From CAZLMW01 sp964560875 (GTDB lineage Bacteria > Myxococcota_A > UBA9042): a DNA stretch of 64,000 bases. The notes beneath the pieces are model-generated. The model was not told the DNA's origin and ran no database searches. It was given only the letters and a program-made list of their open reading frames with translations. Both the position numbers and the translations under genes were made by a program. The stretch covers positions 1 to 64,000 of the forward strand of contig CAZLMW010000033.1 in NCBI GenBank assembly GCA_964560875.1. Reading direction: 5' to 3'. This document shows positions 52,415 through 61,392 of this stretch, piece by piece; within the stretch, counting starts at the first letter, position 1, and each line of letters begins with the position of its first letter.

Positions 52415-54550
52415 ATGACACCACGCAAGACACATTGGGCCCGCGCGATTTCGGCGCTGGCGATCGCGGCTACGGTGGCCATGGGGGCGCAAAACGCGCT
52501 GGCTGTTCCGGTTACGATCGCGACACAGGGAACCCTTCGCGGGGGCGGCGGCGCCGTCGCGGATGGCGTCTACAAGATGACGTTCAGCCTCTATGCCGGC
52601 GAAAAGGACAAGGCTGCCGTCTGGTCTGAAGGACCCGTTCCTGTCGGCGTGAAGTCTGGCGTGTTCGACCACCCGCTCGGCAGCATCAAACCGCTCGACG
52701 GCGCCGTCATGGCGAAGCTCAACAAGGGCTGGATCGGCGTTCGCATCGACAAAGACACCGAGCTTCCCCGGCAGAAGCTGCATTCCGTCGCTTTCGCGAT
52801 GGTCGCAGCGTCGGCGACGAAGCTCGCCTGCTCCGGTTGTGTGACGGGCGCACAGCTCGGGTCGACCGCCGTTGCCGCCAAACACGTCGGCTTCACGTAC
52901 GCGGGTGCGACAACCAAGGGCGGCCCGGCGACAAAGGCGCTCGACCTCGCCTGCACCGGCTGCGTTTCGGTTAAAGAGATGGCCTTCGATGGCGACGTCG
53001 ACCTCAAGGGCAAGGCGTTGAAGGCGGGCAAAATCACCGCGGATACAATCGTCGCCAAGCAGGTCGCGGCGGGCGCGTTCGTCGGCGACGGCAGCAAGCT
53101 CACAGGCATCCAGACGATCAGCGGCTCCTGCGCGAAAGCGGGACACGTGGTGCGCGGCATCAACAAGGACGGCTCGCTCAACTGCGTGGCTGCAATGGAT
53201 CCCAAGGCGCTCCCCAAAGACGGGCTTGACGAGATCAGCAACGGCCAACTGAGCACCGAGTTCGTCGATATCGACAAGTCAGCCGCCCCGGTTCCGATCC
53301 AGGACAACTCGCCTCCCGGCGTCACCAGCACCATCACCGTGCCCGATCGCGGCGTCGCCAAGAACGTCTCGGTGACCGTCGACGTGTCCAACAGCACCTT
53401 CAAGAACTTCCGGCTTGTGCTCACCGATCCCGCGGGCAAAGCCCACACCCTGTTCAGCAGCGGCACGGTCAAGGGCGGCACGCTCAAGGCGACGTACCCG
53501 GCGCCAACCAAACCTGTGTCCGGCGACCTGACCGCCTGGATCGGCAAGAACCCGAAGGGCAAGTGGGTCCTCAAGGCGATCGACCAGCACTACAAGGACA
53601 ACAAGAAGGACGGCGCGATCAACAGCTGGCAAATCGACGTGCTGACCCTGTCGAGCAAGAAAGTCCAGGCGCCCGGCAAGATGGTCGTCGGCGAGCGACT
53701 GTACGGGGCGATCCAGTTCAAGCTGGCCGAAAAAGCGCCGGTGAAGTGCACCAAAGAGAACGCGGCGTTCACTTACTTCCAGCCCAGCACCAAGCTGCTG
53801 TTCATCTGCAACGGCGAAGACTTCTTCCCGCTCGCCATCACGACGGTCGGCACCCAGGCCAACCCGGGCGGTTCCTGCAAGTCGATTCTGCAGCTGCATC
53901 CGGCCGCCAAATCCGGCTCGTATTGGATCGACCCGGACGGCGTTGGACCCATCAAGTCCTGGAAGACCTTCTGCGACATGGACTCAGATGGCGGCGGCTG
54001 GACCATGTTCATGCGCCATTCCGATCCGAATGGGCGCACCCAGATCACCAAAACTGCTTGGGACACCGGTATCACTCGCGCGGCGCAGGGCAAGATCAAG
54101 CAGTGGATGGTCAAGACGTTCGGCAACCCGAGCCACACGAGCGAAAGCAGCTCAGCGACGCGCAACCGCTGGGTGATGACCCTGAACACCAACGTGCAAG
54201 ACGCCAAATTCGTGCACTTCAAGCACCAGCCGATCAGCGCCTGCAACAAGCACCGCTACGTGGGTACGGCCTATGTTGCGAACACGAAGTTGCTGCCCGG
54301 CTCCAACTGCAAATCGCTGAACAACTCAAATGGCCGCTATCTCTGGGGCGAGCATCGCTGGTGCGGGCGCAACGCATTGGGCTGGATGTGGCACAGCCAC
54401 TGCGCGAGTCCGAGCGGTCACCTGCTCATCGTCAACCACGACTACAACTACCCGACGCGCTACCAGACGATGATCGGCGACACCCATAGCGGCGGAAAGT
54501 GGACTTCGTACGACGAGGACGGCGGCACTTTCGAGTTCTTCTACCGCTAG
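52415..54550 (+). CDS. secreted protein: shared beta module, P-domain, fibrinogen-like domain (711 aa)
   Basis: GGGGGA 5 nt before the ATG. Signal peptide residues 1-30 (cleavage after NALA). Residues about 35-130 match the N-terminal module of the giant protein and of the protein at 58794 (MTFSLYAGEKDKAAVWSEGP ... TELPRQKLHSVAFAM). CSGCV and CTGCV motifs follow, then a proprotein-convertase P-domain at about 290-415 (GDLTAWIGKNPKGKWVLKA, INSWQIDV). Residues about 486-711 are a fibrinogen-like domain (CKSILQLHPAAKSGSYWIDP, CDMDSDGGGWTMFMR), usually a carbohydrate-binding fold. A secreted binding protein or adhesin is likely. Paralogue of 56575-58794, with a different C-terminal end. Confidence 0.88.
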   Translation: MTPRKTHWARAISALAIAATVAMGAQNALAVPVTIATQGTLRGGGGAVADGVYKMTFSLYAGEKDKAAVWSEGPVPVGVKSGVFDHPLGSIKPLDGAVMAKLNKGWIGVRIDKDTELPRQKLHSVAFAMVAASATKLACSGCVTGAQLGSTAVAAKHVGFTYAGATTKGGPATKALDLACTGCVSVKEMAFDGDVDLKGKALKAGKITADTIVAKQVAAGAFVGDGSKLTGIQTISGSCAKAGHVVRGINKDGSLNCVAAMDPKALPKDGLDEISNGQLSTEFVDIDKSAAPVPIQDNSPPGVTSTITVPDRGVAKNVSVTVDVSNSTFKNFRLVLTDPAGKAHTLFSSGTVKGGTLKATYPAPTKPVSGDLTAWIGKNPKGKWVLKAIDQHYKDNKKDGAINSWQIDVLTLSSKKVQAPGKMVVGERLYGAIQFKLAEKAPVKCTKENAAFTYFQPSTKLLFICNGEDFFPLAITTVGTQANPGGSCKSILQLHPAAKSGSYWIDPDGVGPIKSWKTFCDMDSDGGGWTMFMRHSDPNGRTQITKTAWDTGITRAAQGKIKQWMVKTFGNPSHTSESSSATRNRWVMTLNTNVQDAKFVHFKHQPISACNKHRYVGTAYVANTKLLPGSNCKSLNNSNGRYLWGEHRWCGRNALGWMWHSHCASPSGHLLIVNHDYNYPTRYQTMIGDTHSGGKWTSYDEDGGTFEFFYR

Positions 54551-54559
54551 CTGCTCTCG

Positions 54560-54805
54560 ATGCGCGCCGTCGTCTACGACGCCGGGCGATGGGCATCTTC
54601 AAACCCCGGCGGCCGGTGACTGGCGGATAGTTCGCCGGCGAGGTCGAAGCGGTGGGCGTCGACGTCTCGCTGTTCAAACCCGGCTACGCTTCGACCTGTC
54701 GTGGACTCGGCGCTTGGCCCGGAGGACGCCGTGCAGACTCACGATCGGGTTGAGTCCGAGCAGCGCGTCGGCATGGTCGTGCTGACGTTCGGCGACGGCA
54801 ATTGA
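54560..54805 (+). pseudogene. quinone-oxidoreductase / zinc-type alcohol dehydrogenase remnant
   Basis: Three pieces of a medium-chain dehydrogenase survive in three frames: MRAVVYDAG at the start, then IFKPRRPVTGG, a stop, and FAGEVEAVGVDVSLFKPG (the conserved GEVxxVGxxVxxFKPGD block), and finally RVGMVVLTFGDGN before TGA at 54803-54805, which is the usual C-terminus (GxVVLxxGDGN-like). The nucleotide-binding core, about 200 codons, is missing. Together with the rest of 54551-54971 there is no other gene in this stretch. Confidence 0.6.
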
Positions 54806-54971
54806 GCCCGATTCCCCGGCACGAACCCCACGATTCGTGAAGCCGGGCGTTTATGCGTAGGATGCGCGCCTGAGGCCTGCAGCCGTATCACTGGGCTCAC
54901 GTCGCATTGCGTTCACATCAAACGCCCGCAGGCGCAACGAAAGCGGCGCCAGGGCAAGGCAGGCCACGACG

Positions 54972-55409
54972 ATGAATGACACCTTCCGGCGCCCGAAGCG
55001 CAGCGACGGGCCTTCCATCGGCAAGGATATCGACGCGCGCTGCGGCCGGTGTAAGCGCGAGACGCTCCATACGATCACCGCGATGGTGAACGAGACCATC
55101 GCGCAGGTGCGCTGCAACTCGTGTTCCGCCATCCACAAATACCGCCCCACCGTCGCCGCCAAAGCGAAGGCGGCGTCTGCAGCCGGCACCAAACCCAACC
55201 GCGTCAGCGCGGACATGAAAGAATACCGCAAGCAGATCGCCGACCACGATCCAGACGACGTGCGCAAGCACAACGTCTTCGTGCGCCCGGTCGAGGGCGA
55301 GCTGATCCAACACAAGAAGCACGGCCTCGGTTACGTCAAATCGGTCGCGGCCGACAAGGCCCAGGTGCTCTTCGCAGGCGGCAGAAAGACAATAATCGTC
55401 AGTCGGTAG
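54972..55409 (+). CDS. zinc-ribbon protein with C-terminal SH3-like barrel (145 aa)
   Basis: The N-terminal half has two Cys pairs (CGRC near 24-27 and CNSC near 48-51) that form a zinc ribbon of about 30 residues. A helical basic linker follows, then a small beta domain (GELIQHKKHGLGYVKSV ... QVLFAGGRKTIIV) like the CarD/KOW-type barrels found in many Deltaproteobacterial zinc-ribbon proteins. It is cytoplasmic and probably binds nucleic acid or RNA polymerase; this is inferred from fold only. It converges with the hydrolase gene at 55451. Confidence 0.75.
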   Translation: MNDTFRRPKRSDGPSIGKDIDARCGRCKRETLHTITAMVNETIAQVRCNSCSAIHKYRPTVAAKAKAASAAGTKPNRVSADMKEYRKQIADHDPDDVRKHNVFVRPVEGELIQHKKHGLGYVKSVAADKAQVLFAGGRKTIIVSR

Positions 55410-55450
55410 CCCGGTCTTCTCTCAAAGCGTGCTCCCGGGCAACGGCGCCG

Positions 55451-56476
55451 CTACAACCCGCGTCGGATCTGGGCGCCGAGGAAGGCGTCGACCTCTCTCC
55501 AGATGCGTTTCTGGTCGCGGTCCCTTCCGAGCCAGATCTCGTGCAGCGTCTCTGGCAAGACGATGCGTCGGACTGTCGTTGCGCTGTCTGCGAACTTCTT
55601 TTGCGCTTCGTTGTCGACGAGCTTGTCGACCGACGCGGCGAAGATCAGCACCGGTGTCCGCAGTTTGCTTGCGAAGGCATGTTTTCCGAGCTTGTCGCAA
55701 TGATCCCGGGCGGCGCGGATCCAGCCTTTGGTGGGGGCGCCCAGCGCCAGTCGCTTGTCGCGGTCGATGTAGGCGTGGGTGCGCAGAAAGCGGCGCTTGT
55801 CCAGCGTGTACGGATTGCCCTGGAAATCGCGCAGGTGCTGGCCGTAGCCGCCGCCCTCACCGGGAACGTAGTCGTGCGGGCTCGACTCGCCTTGCCAGGC
55901 GACGAAAGACACGAGCCAACCGGGCGCCGCTAGATCCACGAGCGGCGCGCCGAGGATGGCTTTGTCGAACTGTCCGTGGTGTTGCACGAGGTAGCGCAGC
56001 GAGATGCCGCCGCCCATCGATTGGCTGACGAGGATCTTGTGGGCGCCGACGGGCTTCACGACGCGCGTGCGGAAGTGGTGAAGGTCGGCGATGTAGCGAT
56101 CGAAGCTGTCGATGTGGCCCTTGTGCGGGTCGGCGAGGCGGCCGCCTGAAAGCCCCTGGCCGCGCCAATCCATCGCCCACACCTCGAATCCGCGCTTGCG
56201 GAAGCTGTGAATCGTCTCCAGGTAGACCTCGATGAACTGCGTTCGGCCGGTCACCAGCACCACGGTTCCAACGGGCTCCATCTGCATCGCGCCGAAGCGG
56301 GCGTAGCGCAACTTGATCCCATCGCCGGTGTCGAACGTGCTGGCCGTGCCGCCTGACTGCCGGATCGACGGAAGCTGTTCGGGTTTGAAAGACGTGATCG
56401 GTTTGATCGGAACGGCACCGCACGCCACAAAGCCCGGAAGTAACAGGAGGGCGAGCAGTCCAAGACGTCGGTTCAT
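55451..56476 (-). CDS. lipoprotein alpha/beta hydrolase, monoacylglycerol-lipase-like (341 aa)
   Basis: AGGTG lies just upstream of the ATG at 56476. The signal ends in GFVACG with Cys19 as lipidated residue, so the enzyme is anchored at the envelope. The hydrolase fold is clear: VVLVTGRTQFIEVYLET (oxyanion strand), WAMDWRGQGLSGG, nucleophile elbow VSQSMGGG, LIFAASVDKLVDNE (Asp) and LPETLHEIW (His). The elbow reads SQSMG rather than the usual GxSxG, with Ser replacing the first Gly, which is uncommon but compatible with activity. Likely substrate is a monoacylglycerol or lysophospholipid. It is 98 bp downstream of the fibrinogen-like protein gene in the same direction. Confidence 0.85.
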   Translation of the reverse strand: MNRRLGLLALLLLPGFVACGAVPIKPITSFKPEQLPSIRQSGGTASTFDTGDGIKLRYARFGAMQMEPVGTVVLVTGRTQFIEVYLETIHSFRKRGFEVWAMDWRGQGLSGGRLADPHKGHIDSFDRYIADLHHFRTRVVKPVGAHKILVSQSMGGGISLRYLVQHHGQFDKAILGAPLVDLAAPGWLVSFVAWQGESSPHDYVPGEGGGYGQHLRDFQGNPYTLDKRRFLRTHAYIDRDKRLALGAPTKGWIRAARDHCDKLGKHAFASKLRTPVLIFAASVDKLVDNEAQKKFADSATTVRRIVLPETLHEIWLGRDRDQKRIWREVDAFLGAQIRRGL

Positions 56477-56574
56477 GTTCACCTGGCACTGCCCTCGCGT
56501 CCGAGGCGCTTTGGGGGATGTGATTCGTCGCTGCAATATACGCGATGCACGATACGCGATGCACTGGCGCTGAC

Positions 56575-58794
56575 CTATCGGACGTAGAGCTCCACGCCCT
56601 TGTGCGAGCCCTGGCCACGGCCGCCATTGCTGCGCCAGCGGTTGAGCGCTTCGGACCCGTAGCCGTCTTGCCACGCCCGGTTGCTCTCCAGTGTCCCGCC
56701 AACGCCGCTGTAGCTGAGGTTGGTCTTGTTGTCGTAGCACTTCCAGCTCGACGCGTTGTTGGTCGTCTGGCTGTTGGTCGCTACGTCGTTGCCAATGCGC
56801 ACGCCGCTGTGGCTGGACATCATGTTGAACCGCCATTTCACCGGGTTCTGCGAGCACATCGCGGTCGGCGCACCAAACCCCATCAGCTCCTGCGGCGAGG
56901 CCTTGCCGGCGATATGCTTGAGCGTCGCGCCCTGGTTCTGGGTGTACGCGACCTTGCCTCCGAGGGTCTGAAAGCGGTTGAGCAGCGTCTGCTTCGCCAT
57001 CCCCGGGACCTCCAACACCGTGAAGTGCTTGGACGTCTTGTCGCGCAGCAGGAGGTGGCCGTCGGTGGTCTTGAAGCTGTTGAAGGTGGCGTACTTCGCA
57101 TTGACGCTGGAGAGCGCCTGGGGCGGCACGGAAGCCGTCGTGGTGTTGCTCGTCCAGTGGCTGCTGCCGTAGCCAAAGGTCGTCGTGTGACCGGCTTGCA
57201 CCTGCATCACCAACACCCAGCCGCCGCCCGCTGTCGTCATGTCACACCACACCTGGTACTTGCCGCCCGCGCCGCCCGGACCGTCCGGATCCAGCCAGTA
57301 GATTCCGTCTTTGGCCCCCTTGTCCTTGGCGAGGACGTCCTTGCAACTGAGCGCCGGCTCCCCCTTGCTGCCGACACCGCCCGGTAGCGTCTCGACGATG
57401 TCGAACTTGGAGCCGTTGCACACCTGGAGCGTGCGCGACTTGGGGTTGTAGTAGATGTAGCCGGTGTTGGCGGGGTTGCAGACCTTCAGCTCGGTCGTCG
57501 CGTTCTGCAGCACGGCGCCGCCAGGCATCCGCAACACGCCCGTCGCCGCGACCTTCTTGTTGGACAGGGTCTGGATCTCGACGCTCCAGCTCTTGATTTG
57601 GCCGTCGACAGCGTTGTTGAAGAAGAGCTTGTCGGTCACCAGCAGCCGCCATTTGCCTTTGGGATTGTTGCCCACCCACGTCGTCAGGTCGCCGCTCACC
57701 GTCTTTGTCGGCGCGGGGTAGCTGGTCTTGATGCTCTTGCCCGTGCCGGCGCCGCCGTACAGCAGGTATTCCTTGTTGTTGGGATCGAAGAGCTTCACGG
57801 TCAGCTTGGAGATGTTCGAGTTGGTCAGCTCGAGGTGGACCGTCAGCTTCTGCGCGATGCCGATGTCCGGGAAGATCAGCTCGTCGCCGGTGCCGACGGG
57901 GTTGTTGTCCTTGATGTTCACCGGCGTGTTCTTGCTGGCGATCTTGTCTTTGAATTGGTTGCTGAGCAGGCCATTGGAGATCTCGTCGAGGCCGTCCTTG
58001 GGCAAGGCGCTTGGGTCCATCGCCGCGACGCAATCGAGCGAGCCGTCTGCCTTGATGCCTTTGACGACCTGGCCCGGTTTGCTGCAGCTCCCGGCCGGTG
58101 TCTTGATGCCCGTGAGCTTGCTGCCATCGCCGAGGAAGCTGGTCGCGATGACGTCCTTGGCGTTGATGGTGCCGAACACGCCTTTGCCCGCCTTGATGAC
58201 GTAGCCGCCGAGATCCATGTCGCCGTCGAACTTGAGCTCGCTCATCGACACGCAACCGCTGCACTGCAGGTCCTTGGCCGGTCCTTTGCCGACAGCGCCG
58301 GGCGCGAGGTGGGCCGCCGTCACGCACCCAGAGCACGACAGTGACGCCGCTTGTTTCGCCGCCAACGCGTAGACAACCGAACGCAGAGGCTGCCGCGGAA
58401 GCTCCGGATCGCTGCCGATCTTCACGCCGATCCACGCGTTCTTCAGGCCACCGAGCAGCTTGGCATCCAGGGGTTTCGCCGCGCCCAGCGCGTGCACGAA
58501 GCGGCCGCCTGTGACCGCGACTGTTATCGGCCCTTCTTGCCACGCCGCCTTGCCACCAAGCTGCGTTTCATAGAGCGAGAAGGTCAGCGCGTAGTTGCCG
58601 TCGGCCGCAGGTCCACCACCGCCCGATGACAGCACGCCCTGGACGGTCGACGTCACCGGCACAACCGCGATCGCCGTCGTCGAGTACAGCAGCGCCGCCA
58701 GACAAATGGCCAGGGAAAGAGGTTCGGCAAAGCGTCGCGGGCCGTGCCGCAACAGTTGATTGGCCTTGTCGGCGTTGTCTGTGTTTTTGCGCAT
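56575..58794 (-). CDS. secreted protein: shared beta module, P-domain, fibrinogen-like domain (739 aa)
   Basis: GGAG 7 nt before the ATG at 58794. Signal peptide with hydrophobic core LSLAICLAALLYSTTAIA. The following 100 residues repeat the shared N-terminal module (ALTFSLYETQLGGKAAW ... PELPRQPLRSVVYAL). CSGCV motifs, then a P-domain (GDLTTWVGNNPKGKWRLLV, KSWSVEIQTL), and a C-terminal fibrinogen-like domain (VWCDMTTAGGGWVLVMQ). The final 100 residues (MMSSHSGVRIGNDVATN ... GSHKGVELYVR) differ from the paralogue at 52415-54550. It is exported and probably binds a surface or extracellular ligand. Confidence 0.88.
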   Translation of the reverse strand: MRKNTDNADKANQLLRHGPRRFAEPLSLAICLAALLYSTTAIAVVPVTSTVQGVLSSGGGGPAADGNYALTFSLYETQLGGKAAWQEGPITVAVTGGRFVHALGAAKPLDAKLLGGLKNAWIGVKIGSDPELPRQPLRSVVYALAAKQAASLSCSGCVTAAHLAPGAVGKGPAKDLQCSGCVSMSELKFDGDMDLGGYVIKAGKGVFGTINAKDVIATSFLGDGSKLTGIKTPAGSCSKPGQVVKGIKADGSLDCVAAMDPSALPKDGLDEISNGLLSNQFKDKIASKNTPVNIKDNNPVGTGDELIFPDIGIAQKLTVHLELTNSNISKLTVKLFDPNNKEYLLYGGAGTGKSIKTSYPAPTKTVSGDLTTWVGNNPKGKWRLLVTDKLFFNNAVDGQIKSWSVEIQTLSNKKVAATGVLRMPGGAVLQNATTELKVCNPANTGYIYYNPKSRTLQVCNGSKFDIVETLPGGVGSKGEPALSCKDVLAKDKGAKDGIYWLDPDGPGGAGGKYQVWCDMTTAGGGWVLVMQVQAGHTTTFGYGSSHWTSNTTTASVPPQALSSVNAKYATFNSFKTTDGHLLLRDKTSKHFTVLEVPGMAKQTLLNRFQTLGGKVAYTQNQGATLKHIAGKASPQELMGFGAPTAMCSQNPVKWRFNMMSSHSGVRIGNDVATNSQTTNNASSWKCYDNKTNLSYSGVGGTLESNRAWQDGYGSEALNRWRSNGGRGQGSHKGVELYVR

Positions 58795-58862
58795 CGGGCG
58801 CTCCTGCAACAGCCCAGCAGACGACGACCGGCCCGTTGGCCGAGTCGCCCACACAAGGCCTT

Positions 58863-59192
58863 TCATTTCGGCGGCAAGCTGAGCACAAAGCCGACGCAGC
58901 GATCGACCCAGCCCTGTAGCTCAGCGTCGGACTGCAGCTCGTTTTGGTCAACGTAGACCATCGTCTTGAGCGACCGGCCGGTGAAATCCATCTCGCGGGT
59001 GCCGGGCAGCTTCAGCGCGTCTTGCCAGCCAGCCTTGCCCACGCGGGCGCACAGCTCGTCCTTGACGATACCGACCGCCATATGGCCATTCACCATGAAA
59101 GCGAGCCCGCCGAACATCTTCTTGGTCGTGAAGTCGACCTTGCCTTCCAGACAGCCCTGCAAACGGTGGGCCAGCCCTTCGTCGTACGCCAT
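58863..59192 (-). CDS. TfoX N-terminal domain protein (109 aa)
   Basis: The whole protein is one TfoX-N domain: KMFGGLAFMVNGHMAVGIVKDELCARVG is the family's hallmark block, followed by TGRSLKTMVYVD and a C-terminal helix. Length (109) is normal for stand-alone TfoX-N proteins, which lack the C-terminal domain of the competence regulator TfoX. Cytoplasmic, function in this lineage unknown. It is 68 bp upstream of the fibrinogen-like protein gene, same strand, and may share its transcript. Confidence 0.9.
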   Translation of the reverse strand: MAYDEGLAHRLQGCLEGKVDFTTKKMFGGLAFMVNGHMAVGIVKDELCARVGKAGWQDALKLPGTREMDFTGRSLKTMVYVDQNELQSDAELQGWVDRCVGFVLSLPPK

Positions 59193-59261
59193 GGCCCAAA
59201 CCTAGCGAATTCCGACACGCGCCACCACGGCCGGTTCAACGATGTGCTTCCAGCAACAGGT

Positions 59262-59418
59262 TCAAAGCGCGAATCCCACGCTCAGGCGGAAGTCAGGGCC
59301 GGCCGCGAGCCCGTCGTCGTGCATCACGAAGACGCCCGTCATCGGCCGAAAGATGATCCGGGCTCCGCCGTTCGGGGTTGGCCCCGTCTTCTCATCAAAG
59401 CGCGGGTTGCAGGCCATC
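59262..59418 (-). pseudogene. C-terminal scrap of an outer-membrane beta-barrel gene
   Basis: The frame ending at 59262 reads MACNPRFDEKTGPTPNGGA, IFRPMTGVFVMHDDGL and a final PDFRLSVGFAL, which looks like the last strands of a bacterial outer-membrane barrel, including the aromatic residue near the C-terminus. Nothing in the same frame upstream belongs to it: the next bases are the stop of the membrane protein gene at 59420. About 50 codons remain. Confidence 0.4.
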
Positions 59419-59419
59419 T

Positions 59420-59830
59420 TCAGACGAGAAGCGCGCCGGCGAAGCATGCTGTCGCGACCGCCGACGCCACGACCGGGACGATGAAGAAGAACCGGTACGC
59501 CAGGACGAAGGTCACGGCACAAACGGCGGCGTTGAAGCCCGCGAACGTTGCCGAGCCAGCGACCGCTGCGCCCACCTGCGAAACGAGGATGCCGTTGAGC
59601 GTCCCAAACGCGATCAACAGCACGCCCATCATCATCGAAAAGCCGATATGAAAGTCGCGCAATGACCGTTGGATCGGTCCCGGCAGCGGCACCTGGAATT
59701 CGGCCATCTGTTGTTCGATCGCCGGGGCCCCGACCTTCGCCCGCATGGCCAGATCGACACCGATATGGCCGGCTCCGAGCACGGCGATCGTCCATGAACC
59801 GATGTGATAAAGCGTCTCAGCAGAAATCAT
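59420..59830 (-). CDS. small four-helix membrane protein (136 aa)
   Basis: GGAGG 5 nt before the ATG at 59830 decides the start. Four hydrophobic helices are visible (about 8-28, 55-80, 85-105 and 110-132). The opening ETLYHIGSWTIAVLGAGH resembles small conserved membrane proteins of the LIC_13387 type. Its first loop is amphipathic (MRAKVGAPAIEQQM). Function unknown. It begins 18 bp after the stop of the DJ-1/PfpI gene, so they are probably co-transcribed. Confidence 0.7.
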   Translation of the reverse strand: MISAETLYHIGSWTIAVLGAGHIGVDLAMRAKVGAPAIEQQMAEFQVPLPGPIQRSLRDFHIGFSMMMGVLLIAFGTLNGILVSQVGAAVAGSATFAGFNAAVCAVTFVLAYRFFFIVPVVASAVATACFAGALLV

Positions 59831-59848
59831 AGTCGCCTCCACCCTGCC

Positions 59849-60592
59849 CTACGCGCCACGTCGCGATTCGTTGAGCATGTCGACCAATTGCGTGGCAAAG
59901 CCGCTGCTGTCACCGGGCCAACGCGCCGTGAGCAGGTTGCCGTCGCGGACGAACCACGGGTTGCCGTAGCTCGCGAAAAGCGGGCCACGCCGATACGCGC
60001 CGTCCTTTCCAATGGCGGTGCGCAGCTCGGACTCGACCCAGGTTGGATAGGTCCGGTAGTAGTTGCCGCGAAACCAAAACGTCAGCAGCCACGCGATGTT
60101 CTCGAGCACGCGGGTCAGCGACGTCACCGTTCGTCCAGCGATGACCGACAGACCGGTGGACTCGTCGACTGTCCGCGCGAGGACGATGGGTCCGTGACAG
60201 ATAGCGCCGACGGCCAATTTGCGACCGAAAAACCCGCGAACGACTTGCTGCAGCGCAGACGACTCCAGGTAGGGACGCATCCCCTGTGCGTGGCCGCCCG
60301 GCAAGAGCAGGCCGTCGAATGTGTCGATATCGACCATGTCGAAGCGCAGCGGCTGCTTGAATTCAGCGGACTCGGTCATCTCACGATAGAGGGCACAGTT
60401 TGCCTTCGTCGCGCCGAGCAGGCCGAAGAGCGGGCCCTTCAGCACCAGCGGATCGCAGCGTCCGACCGAGCCATCTTCCGTCGCGAACACGACCTCGACA
60501 CCCGCATCCCGGGCGGTCTTCCACGGCACGGCGACCTCGGTGGGGTCAAAGTCGACCAACGCGAGCGCGATCAGCAGGCGGCGTTGGCTCAT
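59849..60592 (-). CDS. DJ-1/PfpI family protein, HSP31-like class I glutamine-amidotransferase fold (247 aa)
   Basis: The start overlaps the stop of the upstream lipoprotein gene as ATGA. The nucleophile elbow is VGAICHGPIVLAR with the reactive Cys followed by His, and an acidic position and LLLPGGHAQGMRPY precede it as in HSP31/YajL-type members. Residue count (247) suits the larger members with an inserted segment (WLLTFWFRGNYYRTYPTWVE). Known relatives act as glyoxalases, deglycases or chaperones. It is cytoplasmic. Confidence 0.87.
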   Translation of the reverse strand: MSQRRLLIALALVDFDPTEVAVPWKTARDAGVEVVFATEDGSVGRCDPLVLKGPLFGLLGATKANCALYREMTESAEFKQPLRFDMVDIDTFDGLLLPGGHAQGMRPYLESSALQQVVRGFFGRKLAVGAICHGPIVLARTVDESTGLSVIAGRTVTSLTRVLENIAWLLTFWFRGNYYRTYPTWVESELRTAIGKDGAYRRGPLFASYGNPWFVRDGNLLTARWPGDSSGFATQLVDMLNESRRGA

Positions 60593-61392
60593 GGCTTCTT
60601 GATGCAGGTGCCGTAGTCTTCGGTGTCGCTCTCTTTGCAGGTGAGACCGGCGGCACAGACCACGTCAAAATCAGGGGCGCACGGCTTGCCCTCGGGCACA
60701 TCGACGCACTGCACGCTGTCTTGGCCCGCCTTGCACTTGGCCCCGAACGCCTTGCAGTCAAGCGCCGCAGGCTGGTCGGCCTCGCAATACCAAATCGCGA
60801 GATCGCCCTTGCATGTGTTGATGTCCTTCTCTTTGCAGGCGCCGATGTTCTCTTTGCACGTATCGCCCTTCGGACCGCTGATACAGCCGGCGTCTTTGCC
60901 CTCGCAGAAGCTCGGCTCGTACTCGTCGTCTGAGTTGATGAACAGGCACACATCGCTCTTCTTGGCGGCGCAGTCCTCACCCCACTCGTCGCTGATCGGG
61001 ATGCAGATGCCCTTTTGCCCGTCGGGGAACTCTTTGGCGCAGTCCTTGACCTGCAGCTCGTCGTTTTCGCACCACGAGACGACGGCGCCCTTGCACTTGC
61101 CTTTTTCAGTCGCCGAACCGCAGCCCTTTGCGTCACCGCCAGCCGTCGCGTCACCGCCCGCCGTCGCGTCAACGATCGCGGACGCCGAATCCGCCCCGGT
61201 GCCCGTCGTGTCGGAAAGCCCGGATGAACCCGCGTCGGCGGTCGCGCTCGAATCCGTCGCGTTCGTGCCGCCATCAACGCCTCCGGTCGCCCCCGTGGTT
61301 GCACCGCCGGTTCCAGAAGTGCCGCACGCCGCCAGGACGACGGCAGAGAACATCACACATGCGCCCATCAGGCCGCGACGAAACACCATCAT
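60589..61392 (-). CDS. Cys-rich lipoprotein (267 aa)
   Basis: GGAGG with 5-nt spacing supports the first of two adjacent ATGs, at 61392. Lipoprotein signal ends in VVLAACG (Cys23), followed by a Thr/Gly/Ala/Asp linker to about residue 85. The mature domain contains about 20 Cys in spaced pairs (VVSWCENDELQVKDCA, CKGDLAIWYCEADQPAALDC, CAAGLTCKESD), forming a disulfide-stabilised small-domain array. No family is recognised. It is translationally coupled to the DJ-1/PfpI gene downstream, an odd pairing for a secreted protein. Confidence 0.8.
   Translation of the reverse strand: MMVFRRGLMGACVMFSAVVLAACGTSGTGGATTGATGGVDGGTNATDSSATADAGSSGLSDTTGTGADSASAIVDATAGGDATAGGDAKGCGSATEKGKCKGAVVSWCENDELQVKDCAKEFPDGQKGICIPISDEWGEDCAAKKSDVCLFINSDDEYEPSFCEGKDAGCISGPKGDTCKENIGACKEKDINTCKGDLAIWYCEADQPAALDCKAFGAKCKAGQDSVQCVDVPEGKPCAPDFDVVCAAGLTCKESDTEDYGTCIKKP

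Noticed and set aside
51492..54550. Restriction-modification pair (methyltransferase with the next gene)
   Set aside because: The downstream gene is a secreted fibrinogen-like protein with its own ribosome site; no endonuclease motif is present.
56540..56570. 14-bp direct repeat (ATACGCGATGCACG) twice
   Set aside because: Only two copies in a short intergenic gap; could be chance slippage and has no further structure.
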